The notes under the pieces are model-generated. The model was not told the DNA's origin. It saw only the letters and a list, made by a program, of their open reading frames with translations, and ran no database searches. Below, in pieces: positions 8,448 through 18,027 of a stretch of 64,000 nt of DNA. The stretch covers positions 23,271-87,270 of the forward strand of contig NZ_FREV01000010.1 in assembly GCF_900143545.1 (NCBI RefSeq), read 5' to 3'. A program made the translations under genes and the position numbers. Position 1 is the stretch's first letter. Every line of letters starts with the position of its first letter. Source of the DNA: Loktanella sp. Alg231-35 (GTDB lineage: Bacteria > Pseudomonadota > Alphaproteobacteria > Rhodobacterales > Rhodobacteraceae).

Positions 8448-9450
8448 AGTTTAGAATGTGCCCCGGCTACAGTTCCAATTCGCATAATAGTAGTTATGTT
8501 AAATAAGTCAGCATTACTGACCTAAACTCTCTGAATCACTCTTATGTTAATTATTAATAAGTGTAGAGCATGATCCCCAATGGGTTCATCGCGCTTTGTA
8601 GTATAATTTTTGGTTGGTCGCGCAATATGATTGGATATCCATTGGCTCAATTCATCTGTTTTTCTACTTACGAACCAAAGGAGAGTTCCAAGATTAACTC
8701 CTGAAGATCACCGAGCAGGACTTGGTCGGCATCGTGCGTCAGAAGAATTACGTCCCTTAGAATGTCTGGTTTTGACCTTTCTGGTTCCAACAGTTTTGTC
8801 GTCGATAAACCCACACTGATGTGAATTGCTGATGTCCATTGTTGGTATTGGACTTCTTGAGGTGGTCGATAGCGGGCAGAAACATTGCGAGTGTCACCGC
8901 ATCGGAAGTGATATCACATTACCTGCGAGCGGGTGGTCTCAGAGTAAATCGCTATGTACTCGGATACGAGCAGAGGTGGCGATCACGTCTGCCGCAACGG
9001 CAGTCCGAACAGCAGTTTCATTGTCAAGAAGGTCTGAGATTCAGCGTCGCAGGAACTCTTTTAAGGACCACGTTTGCTACTGGGAGGTGGCACTCAATCC
9101 ATCTCTGGATCAAACCAGATCGACAGCGACCCACGCTGCTTCAAGCTGTTATTGTAAGACGACCGGTTTGTGATCTTGCGCATCATTGCAGGTCAATCGT
9201 TCATGCCTTCCAGCTATCCTGCTGGCGTCGCAACATGAATTCCCTCGACCGATTTGTGCAACAATGCCAAACCGCCACTACAACATCCCCTCAGTGGTTG
9301 GACGGCAGCCTTGAACGGATCCGGATCACGGCATGAGGTTTGGGTTTGGGAATACTCCACCTTGCATTCGATCGAGTGCCTCTGTTGGCAGGCTGGGATC
9401 TCTTCATCATCTCAATGCTTTTGCGTCTGCTTGCCCGGTCTCAACTCCGG
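8448..9450. other. One-kilobase stretch without a supportable gene; probably decayed DNA
   Basis: Overlapping open frames of 115 and 165 codons at 8826-9336 occupy two frames of the same strand, lack ribosome binding sites and show no domain. Short protein-like phrases switch frame every few dozen codons. This is what a decayed gene looks like, but I cannot name the parent. The first 200 bases are markedly AT-rich. Confidence 0.45.
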
Positions 9451-10329
9451 TCAAGAGGCGAACTTCTCTTTGATCCAGCCTTCAAATATCTTAACGGCAG
9501 AGTCGTGCGGCTTTGACTTCTGGCCTCTAACAATAAAGTGGCTTTCCTCGATAGGGATGCGGTCTCCGACTATGGCGATGGTTCTGCCTGTATCTATGGC
9601 ACTCTTAGCGAACCTTTCCAAAACCACTGCATATCCGCCGCCAGCAGCGACGACATCCACTGCTGCTATGGTTGTATCCACTGCGACAGGTGAGGATGCG
9701 GTGGCATACTCTACATCGAGCGCCGCTAGATACCTCAGCCACATGTCTTGAAAGCCCAATATCTGGATCTGTGGTCCTTGCAGAAGTTCTTTGCCAGAGA
9801 GTGTTGTCGCTCCGTTTTTGCTGCATGCAATTGGAACGATGTGCTCATCTGAGATCTTTTCGAAAGGCGCATCGTTCCAGTCTCCTGTTCCCAGACGCAG
9901 CTCGAAATCGACTTGTTCACGACCTGCGGACTCGGCCCAAATGCTTGAAATAAGCCGGATAGAGACATTGGGGTGATTGCAAGAGAACTCGGGCAATCGG
10001 TGTGCAAGGAACATCGTCGCGGTGGAAATCGGGACCCTAACGATCAGGTCCTGCGTCTGACTGGTTCCAAAGAGGCTAGTTGTCGACAGGTCAATATCAC
10101 CCAACGCGCGGCGAATTGAGAACGCATAGGCTTGCCCGACTTCCGTCAGACTGAGATGGCGGGCTGCGCGAAAAAATAGGGGGCAACCTAGATGAGCCTC
10201 TAGGGAACGCACATGCAGACTTAGCGCCGATTGGGTAATGCCAAGCTCTTGTGCGGCGACAGTAAAACTCAGATGCCGAGCAGCACATTCAAAAGAGCGC
10301 AGCCAGATGAGGTTGGGGGAGTTCTGCAT
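9451..10329 (-). CDS. LysR-type transcriptional regulator
   Basis: A 292-residue LysR regulator of the GcvA-like branch. The N-terminal winged helix has WLRSFECAARHLSFTVAA and ELGITQSALSLHVRSLE (helix-turn-helix about 22-45); the remainder is the periplasmic-binding-like effector domain. I use the ATG at 10329; a GTG at 10338 is possible. It is divergent from the dehydrogenase gene at 10461, so it most likely controls that gene from the 130-base space between them. Effector unknown. Confidence 0.88.
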   Translation of the reverse strand: MQNSPNLIWLRSFECAARHLSFTVAAQELGITQSALSLHVRSLEAHLGCPLFFRAARHLSLTEVGQAYAFSIRRALGDIDLSTTSLFGTSQTQDLIVRVPISTATMFLAHRLPEFSCNHPNVSIRLISSIWAESAGREQVDFELRLGTGDWNDAPFEKISDEHIVPIACSKNGATTLSGKELLQGPQIQILGFQDMWLRYLAALDVEYATASSPVAVDTTIAAVDVVAAGGGYAVVLERFAKSAIDTGRTIAIVGDRIPIEESHFIVRGQKSKPHDSAVKIFEGWIKEKFAS

Positions 10330-10460
10330 ATCTAGCACCGAAAAATTTCGCTAATAAGCGCAATTATTATTCGTTTTACAGAGGGTAAACAACACTTATA
10401 CGCTCTACGAAATTTCAACAAACTGGTCATCGGATTGGTTTCAGCAAAGGATACGCGCAA

Positions 10461-11426
10461 GTGAAAGTTGGATTTATCGGCCTTGGAAACGTGGGCGGCA
10501 AGCTTAGTGGATCGCTGCTGCGCAATGGCATTGATCTTACAGTGCATGACCTGAACCCGGATCTGGTTGCAGACTTCGTTAGCCGAGGTGCCAAACCGGC
10601 AGAAAGTCCAAGCCAACTGATGCGCGATTGTGACGCGGTGATCACCTGTCTGCCGTCGCCTGCGGCCTCGGATGCGGTGATGCAGCAGATGCTGCCCGAA
10701 GTAACCGACGGCAAGATCTGGATGGAGATGTCCACCACCGACGAAGAAGAGGTCAAGCGTCTCGGTGCGATGGTGATGAACGCGGGTGGTTCGGCTGTGG
10801 ATTGCCCCGTGTCGGGCGGATGTCACCGGGCTGCGACTGGCAATATCTCGATCTTTGCCGGATGTGACCGCGCCACTTTCGAACAGATCGCGCCGTTCCT
10901 GAAAACCATGGGCCGCCGCATTCTGCACACTGGGGAGCTGGGGTCTGCCTCCGTTCTGAAGGTTGTCACCAATTATCTGGCCACGGCTAATTTGGTGACC
11001 TGTTGCGAGGCGCTAGTGACGGCCAAGGCCGCGGGTATGGACCTGAACACCACTTATGAGGCGATGAAGATCAGCTCGGGCACCTCTTTCGTGCATGAAA
11101 CTGAAAGCCAGGTGATCTTGAACGGGTCGCGCGATATCTCATTTACTATGGATCTGGTGAAGAAGGACGCAGGCCTCTTTCAACAGGTGGCCGACCGTCA
11201 CAACGTGCCGCTGGAAATCTCACCCATGCTGGTACAGATCTTTGAAGACGGCATCGAGCGCTACGGCGAACGTTGCTATTCGCCCAACATCATCAAGCGT
11301 CTGGAAGAAGCCACCGGCCTCGATATACTTGCGCCCGGTTTCCCGGCGGAAATGCTCGATGATGAGCCAGAAGAACCCGGTTACGAGGTGATCCCGAAGG
11401 GGTCGCAATTGAAAGCAACGCAATAG
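10461..11426 (+). CDS. NAD(P)-dependent beta-hydroxyacid dehydrogenase (3-hydroxyisobutyrate dehydrogenase family)
   Basis: A 321-residue oxidoreductase. Seen: Rossmann motif GFIGLGNVGGKL at 4-15, the substrate signature DCPVSGGCHRAATGN near residue 115, and the catalytic-Lys region GSASVLKVVTNYL near 170. It uses a GTG start at 10461. Known members oxidise 3-hydroxyisobutyrate, tartronate semialdehyde, 6-phosphogluconate-like or related hydroxyacids. The C-terminal extension of about 30 acidic residues (ending EVIPKGSQLKATQ) is longer than usual. It is divergent from a LysR gene and followed by a sterol-desaturase-like gene, so the substrate may be a hydroxylated organic acid; this is inference. 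Confidence 0.82.
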   Translation: MKVGFIGLGNVGGKLSGSLLRNGIDLTVHDLNPDLVADFVSRGAKPAESPSQLMRDCDAVITCLPSPAASDAVMQQMLPEVTDGKIWMEMSTTDEEEVKRLGAMVMNAGGSAVDCPVSGGCHRAATGNISIFAGCDRATFEQIAPFLKTMGRRILHTGELGSASVLKVVTNYLATANLVTCCEALVTAKAAGMDLNTTYEAMKISSGTSFVHETESQVILNGSRDISFTMDLVKKDAGLFQQVADRHNVPLEISPMLVQIFEDGIERYGERCYSPNIIKRLEEATGLDILAPGFPAEMLDDEPEEPGYEVIPKGSQLKATQ

Positions 11427-11648
11427 GATCGGGACGCGACCGCCAATAACCGGATCTAGGCCGCAATCGCCCAAACCGTTGGCATCGACCATGATCTTGC
11501 CGGGGTGCGCGCAGGCGCTCCCAATATCTTTACCATCGCCGCCCGTTTCATGAGTAACCCGGTGTTTTCCAAAACGTCACGAAAACATCCAAACGTACCT
11601 CCACTCCGTCTGATCTGAGCCGGAAATCTTCTCGGGAAGGAACAGAGC

Positions 11649-12698
11649 ATGACCGCAACCGATACTCGAAACGAGCCCCCAAAAAAACCTGATCCCGGCC
11701 CGATGAGCCGCGAATGGTACTGGCATCCCGATTTGCCGTTGAAATTCGCTCCTTACTGGCAGTGGCCCCTTGAACCTGCCGCGCTGGCAAAATGGGTATG
11801 GCAAAACTGGCTGCAATTCTCGGATCGTTCGATGTACGTGGCGCTGGCCTTTGTCGTGGCTTTCTGGCTGCAACCAGTTGGGTCGGAACAGGCCACGCTA
11901 GCTTTTCACTGGGTGTCTTGGGTGTTCATCCGCAACTGGGTGTTTTTGTTGATCGTGGCGGGCGGGCTGCACCATTGGTTTTACGGCATCGATGCGCAAG
12001 GCAAACTGCTGAAATACGATCCTCGCCCCTATATGAAGCGCAAAAACGCACTGTACAAATTTGGCTATCAGACTTGGGACAACATCTATTATTCGATGGT
12101 CTTCGGCGCGACTTCCCTGTCGGTTTTCGAAGTCATCTTACGGCTTGCCTTCGCCAGTGAATTCGCCAGAACTCTGAGTTTCACGGCGCATCCAGTGTGG
12201 TTCGTGGTGCTTTTCCCGGTGCTCGCGCTCTGGCAAAGTTTCCACTTTTATGTCGTCCATCTTTTTCTGCATCAGCCCTTCATCTACAAGCATGTCCATG
12301 CCGTACATCACCGCAACGTAAATCCCGGGCCGTGGTCAGGAATGGCGATGCATCCGGTCGAAGCTCTTGGGTATACCTCTGCGATGCTTGTCCTGCTAAT
12401 CCTGCCCGCGCACCCTGTTCATATGCTGTTTCTGGCCTATTGGCTGATGCTTGGCGCAGCCTCATCACATTCTGGCTATGAAGCACTTTGGGCCAAAGAT
12501 CGTCAGGCTTTGCTATTGGGAGCGTTCTTTCATCAGCTGCACCACCGATATTACGAATGCAATTATGGCAATGCGGAAATGCCCTGGGACAAGTGGTTCG
12601 GCACGTATCACGATGGATCCGAAGCGGCGACACGCATCACCCGTGACCGCAAACGCCAGATGCACGCGCAGGGCCAGGCGCGCAAATCAAAACAATGA
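11649..12698 (+). CDS. Sterol desaturase / fatty acid hydroxylase family membrane di-iron protein
   Basis: A 349-residue membrane protein with about four transmembrane stretches (about 55-75, 90-110, 140-165, 180-200 and 235-265). The di-iron histidine clusters are intact: HFYVVHLFLH near 198, HAVHHRN near 215 and HQLHHRYYECNYG near 297. These enzymes use O2 to hydroxylate or desaturate lipids, sterols or carotenoid-like substrates. AAGGA precedes the ATG. It follows the dehydrogenase in the same direction after 222 bases, so a joint pathway (hydroxylation, then oxidation) is possible. Substrate cannot be told from the sequence. Confidence 0.85.
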   Translation: MTATDTRNEPPKKPDPGPMSREWYWHPDLPLKFAPYWQWPLEPAALAKWVWQNWLQFSDRSMYVALAFVVAFWLQPVGSEQATLAFHWVSWVFIRNWVFLLIVAGGLHHWFYGIDAQGKLLKYDPRPYMKRKNALYKFGYQTWDNIYYSMVFGATSLSVFEVILRLAFASEFARTLSFTAHPVWFVVLFPVLALWQSFHFYVVHLFLHQPFIYKHVHAVHHRNVNPGPWSGMAMHPVEALGYTSAMLVLLILPAHPVHMLFLAYWLMLGAASSHSGYEALWAKDRQALLLGAFFHQLHHRYYECNYGNAEMPWDKWFGTYHDGSEAATRITRDRKRQMHAQGQARKSKQ

Positions 12699-12757
12699 TG
12701 AGCAAGTTGGATTGCAGTTTCTAACGGAAAGAAGACCACGTTGAAATGGAAGCTTTT

Positions 12758-13675
12758 CTACGAAACAACACTGCGCATGTTATCGTTTGATCTGCACACA
12801 CGATATATGTGTTCGACCAACTTCTTCTCGAACAGCTCTGCCACTTTCCTGGGTCGCTGATGCTTTGGAATTAGCAATCCGAATGTCATCCACCTTTCGG
12901 GTTCTATTGGAACGCCAACCACTCGATCTCCGAACGAGTTGGCGACCATTTCATCGGCGATTGTGACACCAGCTCCTTCCGCTACCAAGGCACAGGCGAG
13001 TTCGGAAGATGAAACCTCATGCGTCACCTCGGGCATGACGCCAGCCGAATTAAACGTATCATCAAGCTGATCCCGCAGCAGCAAACCCTGCATCAGACGA
13101 ATGATCGTTTCGTGGGAGAGTTGACCAGCGGTAATCGATGTTTCGTGCGCAAGCGGATGACCGGCGGGCAAGATCGCGAGCGCACGCACACGCACAAGCG
13201 GGATCGTTTTGATGTCAGGATGACTAACTGGTAAGGCGGCAATCCCGATATCGTATTCTCTCCCGGCCAACCATTTCCCGGCCTCCCGTCGTGCTCGAAC
13301 GTCCAAGGTTACGCTCACTTCAGAGTTCTCTTGTGTAAACAGCGCCACAGCGGGTGCGGAAAGAAATTGGGCGATCCGAGGCATGGTCACAATCCGAAGG
13401 CTCTCAGTACGTCCTGCGCGAATTTCAGAGGTAATGCGCGGAATTTCGTCTAGATTATCCAGAATGCGCCCCGCTTCGCGATAGAAAGCCACACCTTCTG
13501 TGGTTGGTGTCAGGCTTCGCCCAGATCGATCGAACAATTGAAGCCTAATCTCGGCTTCTAGGCCGCTGATTAATCTGCTGATGGCTGGTTGGCTCAGATG
13601 CATCACTTCTGATGCCGCGGCCACAGAACCTTCGGAAAACACTAATCTGAATGCCTTCAGCGCCTTGATGTTCAC
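12758..13675 (-). CDS. LysR-type transcriptional regulator
   Basis: A 305-residue LysR regulator. N-terminal MNIKALKAFRLVFSEGSVAAAS and VMHLSQPAISRLISGLEAE make the winged helix; LFDRSGRSLTPTTEGVAFYREA follows. It is divergent from the tctC gene at 13780 with about 100 bases between, so it very likely controls the TctCBA-lyase operon in response to the imported acid. Confidence 0.88.
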   Translation of the reverse strand: MNIKALKAFRLVFSEGSVAAASEVMHLSQPAISRLISGLEAEIRLQLFDRSGRSLTPTTEGVAFYREAGRILDNLDEIPRITSEIRAGRTESLRIVTMPRIAQFLSAPAVALFTQENSEVSVTLDVRARREAGKWLAGREYDIGIAALPVSHPDIKTIPLVRVRALAILPAGHPLAHETSITAGQLSHETIIRLMQGLLLRDQLDDTFNSAGVMPEVTHEVSSSELACALVAEGAGVTIADEMVANSFGDRVVGVPIEPERWMTFGLLIPKHQRPRKVAELFEKKLVEHIYRVCRSNDNMRSVVS

Positions 13676-13779
13676 AATATGACTCTTTCGAATTTGGCAT
13701 GATTAAATGCTATGTTTGCAGTTTTGACAAGTCATTCAGATGCTATGAATAGGACAGAAAATCAACGGAGGAGCAAAAA

Positions 13780-14733
13780 ATGAAACGCAGAACATTTATT
13801 GGAACAGCTGCTGCGGCGCTCGCCGCCAGCACAACCGCAACCTTTGCAGCAGAATGGCCGAGGCGCCCAATCAACTTAGTGGTGCCTTACAAGGCTGGTG
13901 GAGGCACGGACGCCTATGCGCGGGCGATCTCTGCAGCAGCAGAAGGCATTCTAGACGTGCCAGTGGTCGTTGTGAACAGACCAGGTTCCGGTGGCCTGAA
14001 CGGCGCAAACTCAGTGGTCGGGGCACGGCCCGACGGCTACACCATGATGATGACATCAGGTGGGTCGTTCCTGCTGTCCACAATGACACGGGACACAGAC
14101 ATCGACGCGCTTGAGAGCTTTGAGGTTGTCGCCCAAGTCGGCCAACTTCGCACGTCGCTTATGGTACCGAAGAACAGCCCCTATCAATCGGTTCAGGATG
14201 TCATCGATGCAGCCAAGGCAAACCCCGGTTCGCTTCGCTGGGCGCATTCCGGGCGCGGTGGGTTCCATCACGTCGGCGGCCTGGGCTTTCTGGCCAACAA
14301 TGACATCCAAGCGCAGGACGTTCCGTTCAAAGGCGGCGGCCCAACCCGTGCAGCCCTGATTGGAGAACAGGCCGATTTCGGGTTCCTCGGCGTACAACAG
14401 CTGCGCGGCTTTGAAGAGCAGTTGCGCGCACTAGCGGTTAACAGTGCTGATCGCGACACGATCATGGCAGACGTCCCATCGTTTGGCGAATTGGGCATTC
14501 CCTTTGCGGCTGTTTCGTCACCTGTGATCGTCTTTGCCCCAAAAGGAACGCCGGCCGAAGTGGTTTCCGGCATGGAAGCCGCGCTGTCAGAGATTGCTGC
14601 CAAACCTGAATTTGCAGAACTTTTGGCAGAACGCGGTACCGGTCCGGTTTATGCCTCTGGCGCAGATGCAATGGCTGGTCTTGCGGCAATGAAGGCGGAT
14701 GCGGCACCCTTGGTTCAGAGTTTGACCAACTAA
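13780..14733 (+). CDS. tctC: TTT transporter periplasmic binding protein (TctC/Bug family)
   Basis: A 317-residue secreted receptor. The signal sequence has a twin-arginine-like start (MKRRTFIGTAAAALAAS) and a cleavage site after about residue 24. The Bug-family ligand motif INLVVPYKAGGGTDAYAR follows, then GSGGLNGAN and GFLGVQQLRG. GGAGG precedes the ATG. Known: Bug proteins bind carboxylates and hand them to TctAB. It heads an operon with tctB, tctA and a lyase, and is divergent from a LysR gene. Confidence 0.93.
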   Translation: MKRRTFIGTAAAALAASTTATFAAEWPRRPINLVVPYKAGGGTDAYARAISAAAEGILDVPVVVVNRPGSGGLNGANSVVGARPDGYTMMMTSGGSFLLSTMTRDTDIDALESFEVVAQVGQLRTSLMVPKNSPYQSVQDVIDAAKANPGSLRWAHSGRGGFHHVGGLGFLANNDIQAQDVPFKGGGPTRAALIGEQADFGFLGVQQLRGFEEQLRALAVNSADRDTIMADVPSFGELGIPFAAVSSPVIVFAPKGTPAEVVSGMEAALSEIAAKPEFAELLAERGTGPVYASGADAMAGLAAMKADAAPLVQSLTN

Positions 14734-14806
14734 TATGAACGTCGTCCGGGTCAGCGAGAACTCTGACCCGGACAACCTTTTAAGCGAATTCGAAAGGGAG
14801 ACTGGC

Positions 14807-15277
14807 ATGGAAAGGCAAGCAGAAGGCATCGTTCTTGCCATATTAGCCATTTTGGCGATTTGGGGCGCGTGGCAGGTTCCGGGCGCGAGTCCGGGAGACA
14901 CCTGGGCGGGTATCGTTCCATTTTCCACTTCGGTTGCATTGCTTGTGCTGTCGAGCTTGATGATCTTGTCGTCGATACGTGCATCCTCGACGGGACGCGA
15001 GATGGCGGGGTCGGAAAGCCATGGCACTGTTGATATACTGATCCTTTTCGCAATAGCGATGATCTATCAGCAATCATTCCGGTGGTTCGGCTACGTCCTG
15101 CCTACCGCAATCGTCGCGCCTGTCGTCCTCTACATATTTGGCGTTCGCAGCTGGGTCGGGCTGGCAGTGTCCGTCGTCCTTTGCCCACTCATCTTTCACA
15201 TTCTCTTTTTCGTGCTTCTCGGCGTCTTTCCTCCTTATGGCGAAGTGTTCGATCTGCTCGACTGGCTTCAGGGGTAA
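14807..15277 (+). CDS. tctB: TTT transporter small membrane subunit (TctB)
   Basis: A 156-residue protein with four hydrophobic helices (about 6-24, 38-60, 75-95 and 118-145). I place the start at the ATG at 14807, preceded by AAAGGGAGA; an in-frame ATG directly after tctC lacks a good site and would add a polar stretch. It joins TctA in the membrane to take up carboxylates by ion symport. Five bases separate it from tctA. Confidence 0.88.
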   Translation: MERQAEGIVLAILAILAIWGAWQVPGASPGDTWAGIVPFSTSVALLVLSSLMILSSIRASSTGREMAGSESHGTVDILILFAIAMIYQQSFRWFGYVLPTAIVAPVVLYIFGVRSWVGLAVSVVLCPLIFHILFFVLLGVFPPYGEVFDLLDWLQG

Positions 15278-15282
15278 CTCAA

Positions 15283-16797
15283 ATGGAAATCTTTCCCGCT
15301 CTGCTATCTGTCATCACTGACCCAACACTTTTGTTCGCAATCGTTCTGGCCGCCGCTGTCGGCATGATTGTCGGCGCAACGCCGGGGCTGACCGCCTCTG
15401 CGGCAATTGCGATGTTGCTGCCGATCACCTTCTACATGCCGCCTCTTTTTGCTCTCGCCTTTCTCTACGTCATTGGAAAGTCGGGGCGTTATGGTGGATC
15501 AGTGGCGGCCATCCTGTTCAATACACCCGGCACGGCAGCAAGTGCGGCGACCCAAATTGACGGCTATCCGTTGGCACGCGCCGGCAAAGCCGGAAAAGCA
15601 ATGAAGGTTGCAACGATCTCGTCCGTAATCGGTGACTTGATGGGTGACATCATGTTGGTGGTCGGCGTTGGGTTCATCGCGTCCATTGCGTTGAAGCTTG
15701 GACCGCCCGAGACATTCGCGATCTATTTTGCTGCGTTTGTGGTGATTGGGTCGGTGATTGGGAAGTCCATTGTCAAAGGTTTGGCCTCAGCCTTGCTAGG
15801 CATTCTTGTAGCGATGGTAGGCCTTGATCCGATTTCAAGCGAAGAACGCTACACGTTCGGTTCGTTCGATCTATCCAACGGCATTGGTTTGGTGCCGCTT
15901 ATGATCGGTGTTTTTGTGCTGGGCGAAGTGTTTGCGCAGCTTGAGGAACGTAAAAAGACAAAGGGTGAAATCAAGGAGAATGCCATCGATCCGACTGGGC
16001 ACTCATTGACCTATGAAGAATACAAACCCTGTATTCCTCATGCTGTCCGTGGCGGGTTTATCGGTGCCGGGATCGGTGTATTGCCCGGCCTTGGGTCAGC
16101 AATCGCCGCGTTCATATCCTACGGTGAAGGCAAGCGACGCGCAAAAAATCCCGAACAATGGGGCAAAGGCGCACTTGAAGGTGTTGCCGCACCTGAGGCC
16201 GCAAACAACGCTGTATCGGGGCCTTCGATGGCGCCACTTCTTACGCTGGGTATTCCGGGCTCCACCATTGGTGCAATCCTGCTGGGCGTGTTTCTGATCC
16301 ACGGCATTCAGGTCGGTCCGACCTTGTTTCTGACGGACAAGGAACTGGTCTATCAACTGTTTGCATGCGGCATGCTGGGCATCGTGGCTTATGGCGTCAT
16401 TGGTTACTTCGGCGCCACTCAAGTCGCCCGACTGATCCTGAAAGTACCGGTCAATGTGCTTTATCCGTTGATCTTCCTGACGGCTTTTATTGCGTCATAC
16501 TCCGCCAGAGGATCCATGTTCGATGTGACCGTGATGACCGTCGCCGGGTTCGTAGGATGGCTGATGCGCAAGTATGACTTCAATGTTGCGGCTTTCGTAA
16601 TTTCCTTCGTGCTTGCAAAGGGGGCAGAAGAAACGTTCCGCCAATCACTGCTGATGTCTGACGGCGGCGCCCTGATATTTGTCGAACGTCCTATTGCAGC
16701 TTCCTTCATTCTGCTTGGGTTGGCAGCCATGGGCTTCCGTATCCGATCGATCATGAAAGAGCGCCGCCTCGCCGAAGGAGGATTGGGGGATGCTTAA
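15283..16797 (+). CDS. tctA: TTT transporter large membrane subunit (TctA)
   Basis: A 504-residue membrane protein with about eleven transmembrane segments and the TctA signatures VGMIVGATPGLTASAAIAML near residue 27 and GALEGVAAPEAANNA near 300. The ATG at 15283 follows AGGGGTAA; the open frame upstream belongs to the overlapping tctB region. It is the pore-forming subunit of the importer. The next gene begins eight bases before its stop. Confidence 0.93.
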   Translation: MEIFPALLSVITDPTLLFAIVLAAAVGMIVGATPGLTASAAIAMLLPITFYMPPLFALAFLYVIGKSGRYGGSVAAILFNTPGTAASAATQIDGYPLARAGKAGKAMKVATISSVIGDLMGDIMLVVGVGFIASIALKLGPPETFAIYFAAFVVIGSVIGKSIVKGLASALLGILVAMVGLDPISSEERYTFGSFDLSNGIGLVPLMIGVFVLGEVFAQLEERKKTKGEIKENAIDPTGHSLTYEEYKPCIPHAVRGGFIGAGIGVLPGLGSAIAAFISYGEGKRRAKNPEQWGKGALEGVAAPEAANNAVSGPSMAPLLTLGIPGSTIGAILLGVFLIHGIQVGPTLFLTDKELVYQLFACGMLGIVAYGVIGYFGATQVARLILKVPVNVLYPLIFLTAFIASYSARGSMFDVTVMTVAGFVGWLMRKYDFNVAAFVISFVLAKGAEETFRQSLLMSDGGALIFVERPIAASFILLGLAAMGFRIRSIMKERRLAEGGLGDA

Positions 16798-17926
16798 TTC
16801 TCACGTCTATCGCGACTGTTACTCCTCTTCCGAGATGCGAACCGTCTGGTCAGAGCAAGCGACGATTTCGGCATGGCTTAAGGTCGAACAAGTTCTCGCC
16901 CGATGTCAGGCCGACCTTGGTCTGATACCAAAAGAGGCAGCTTCGATGATCGAAGCAATCAGCATTGCGGATCTGGACGTTGACGGGCTGGCATCAGAGA
17001 TGGCTCTCGTCGGACGCCCGATTGTTGGGTTGGTCAAACAGCTTCGATCTCTTGTTCCGGAGCATGGGTGCCACGTGCATCACAACTCAACTACGCAAGA
17101 CATTATGGACACTGCAGTTGCCATGCAGATGAAACATAGCGTCGATTGCATCCGGGCCGGAACGGATCGGCTGATAACTCAATTGAAGGCGCACATCGCG
17201 TTCCATTCATCAACGACAATGATGGGCAGAACCAACGGCCAACACGCTTTCCCAATTCGGCTGGCTACGAAATTGCAGGTTTGGCAATCAGAGCTGGAGC
17301 GGCGTAGCGACGCTTTGGACTTTTCTGCGTCCAGAGGCCTGAATGTCCAGATCGGGGGGCCGTTAGGTGATTTTCGTGGTTACGAAGAGGGCGTGGGCGA
17401 GACTGTTAGGGCTGCTGTTGCAACGAGGATTGGACTGGGAGTCATCGAGCCGCATTGGCAAAGCGCACGCGATGGTGTCGCCGAAATCCTGACCTCGCTG
17501 GGCCTGCTTTGTGCGACCCTTTGTAAGATTGGCCACAACGTGAACCTCTTGTCGTCGTCGGACATTGCCGAGGTGTCCGAAGGGCATATGAACGGAAAAG
17601 GCGCGTCATCTTCGATGCACCACAAGCGCAATCAAAGAGCGTCCGAGTTTTTGGAAGCAGTTGCACGACTTGGGCGTCAACGGTCTGAACAAATCGGTGA
17701 ATTTACTCTGCATCAACATGAGCGTTCAGGAGGCGCGTGGATCGGTGAATGGGTCGTCGTGCCCGAAGCCTTCTTGCTGACATCCGGTGCCGTAAATTGG
17801 GCAGAGGCCCTTTTTGCAGACATCACATTTCAAACCGACCAAATGCAGGGTCGCGCGAAGAAAATTACGGGGTTGAGTGGTGCAAAGGCTGCAGCAATCA
17901 GCCCGAGCACAGCAGTGGTGAAATAA
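16790..17926 (+). CDS. Fumarase/aspartase superfamily lyase, PcaB (3-carboxy-cis,cis-muconate cycloisomerase)-like
   Basis: A 378-residue enzyme of the fumarase/adenylosuccinate lyase fold. Seen: CHVHHNSTTQDIMDTA near residue 97 (substrate-binding His and Thr), MGRTNGQHAFP near 145, and the mobile catalytic loop GASSSMHHKRNQ near 267. In bacterial PcaB this loop is usually GSSTMPHKRNP, so the Ser-bearing loop is kept with changed flanks. It overlaps tctA by eight bases, so it is part of the importer operon and probably acts on the imported acid. Protocatechuate genes are absent nearby, so a different adduct (succinyl- or carboxyl-type) is possible. Confidence 0.82.
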   Translation: MLNSHVYRDCYSSSEMRTVWSEQATISAWLKVEQVLARCQADLGLIPKEAASMIEAISIADLDVDGLASEMALVGRPIVGLVKQLRSLVPEHGCHVHHNSTTQDIMDTAVAMQMKHSVDCIRAGTDRLITQLKAHIAFHSSTTMMGRTNGQHAFPIRLATKLQVWQSELERRSDALDFSASRGLNVQIGGPLGDFRGYEEGVGETVRAAVATRIGLGVIEPHWQSARDGVAEILTSLGLLCATLCKIGHNVNLLSSSDIAEVSEGHMNGKGASSSMHHKRNQRASEFLEAVARLGRQRSEQIGEFTLHQHERSGGAWIGEWVVVPEAFLLTSGAVNWAEALFADITFQTDQMQGRAKKITGLSGAKAAAISPSTAVVK

Positions 17927-17931
17927 TTGAT

Positions 17932-17988
17932 TGTCATTATTGACAGTAAAGCAGCTCCACCCTATTTACTGTCAACTTCGACGGTAAA
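17932..17988. promoter_or_regulatory. Palindromic operators upstream of tetR
   Basis: TTGACAGTAAA (17940-17950) and TTTACTGTCAA (17965-17975) form a perfect 11-bp inverted repeat with a 14-base spacer. The second arm pairs also with TCGACGGTAAA (17978-17988), making a 24-bp imperfect palindrome (9 of 12 arm positions match), and TGTCA..TGACA at 17932-17945 is a further small palindrome. Such arms are typical TetR-family operators; the regulator gene begins 40 bases downstream, suggesting autoregulation and control of the Rieske operon. Confidence 0.65.
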
Positions 17989-18027
17989 TTTGGATCGTGC
18001 TTTTTTGAGCACATGAAGGCAGACAAC

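Noticed and set aside
8839..9336. 165-codon frame
   Set aside because: No ribosome binding site, no domain, competing frame of similar length; looks like decayed DNA.
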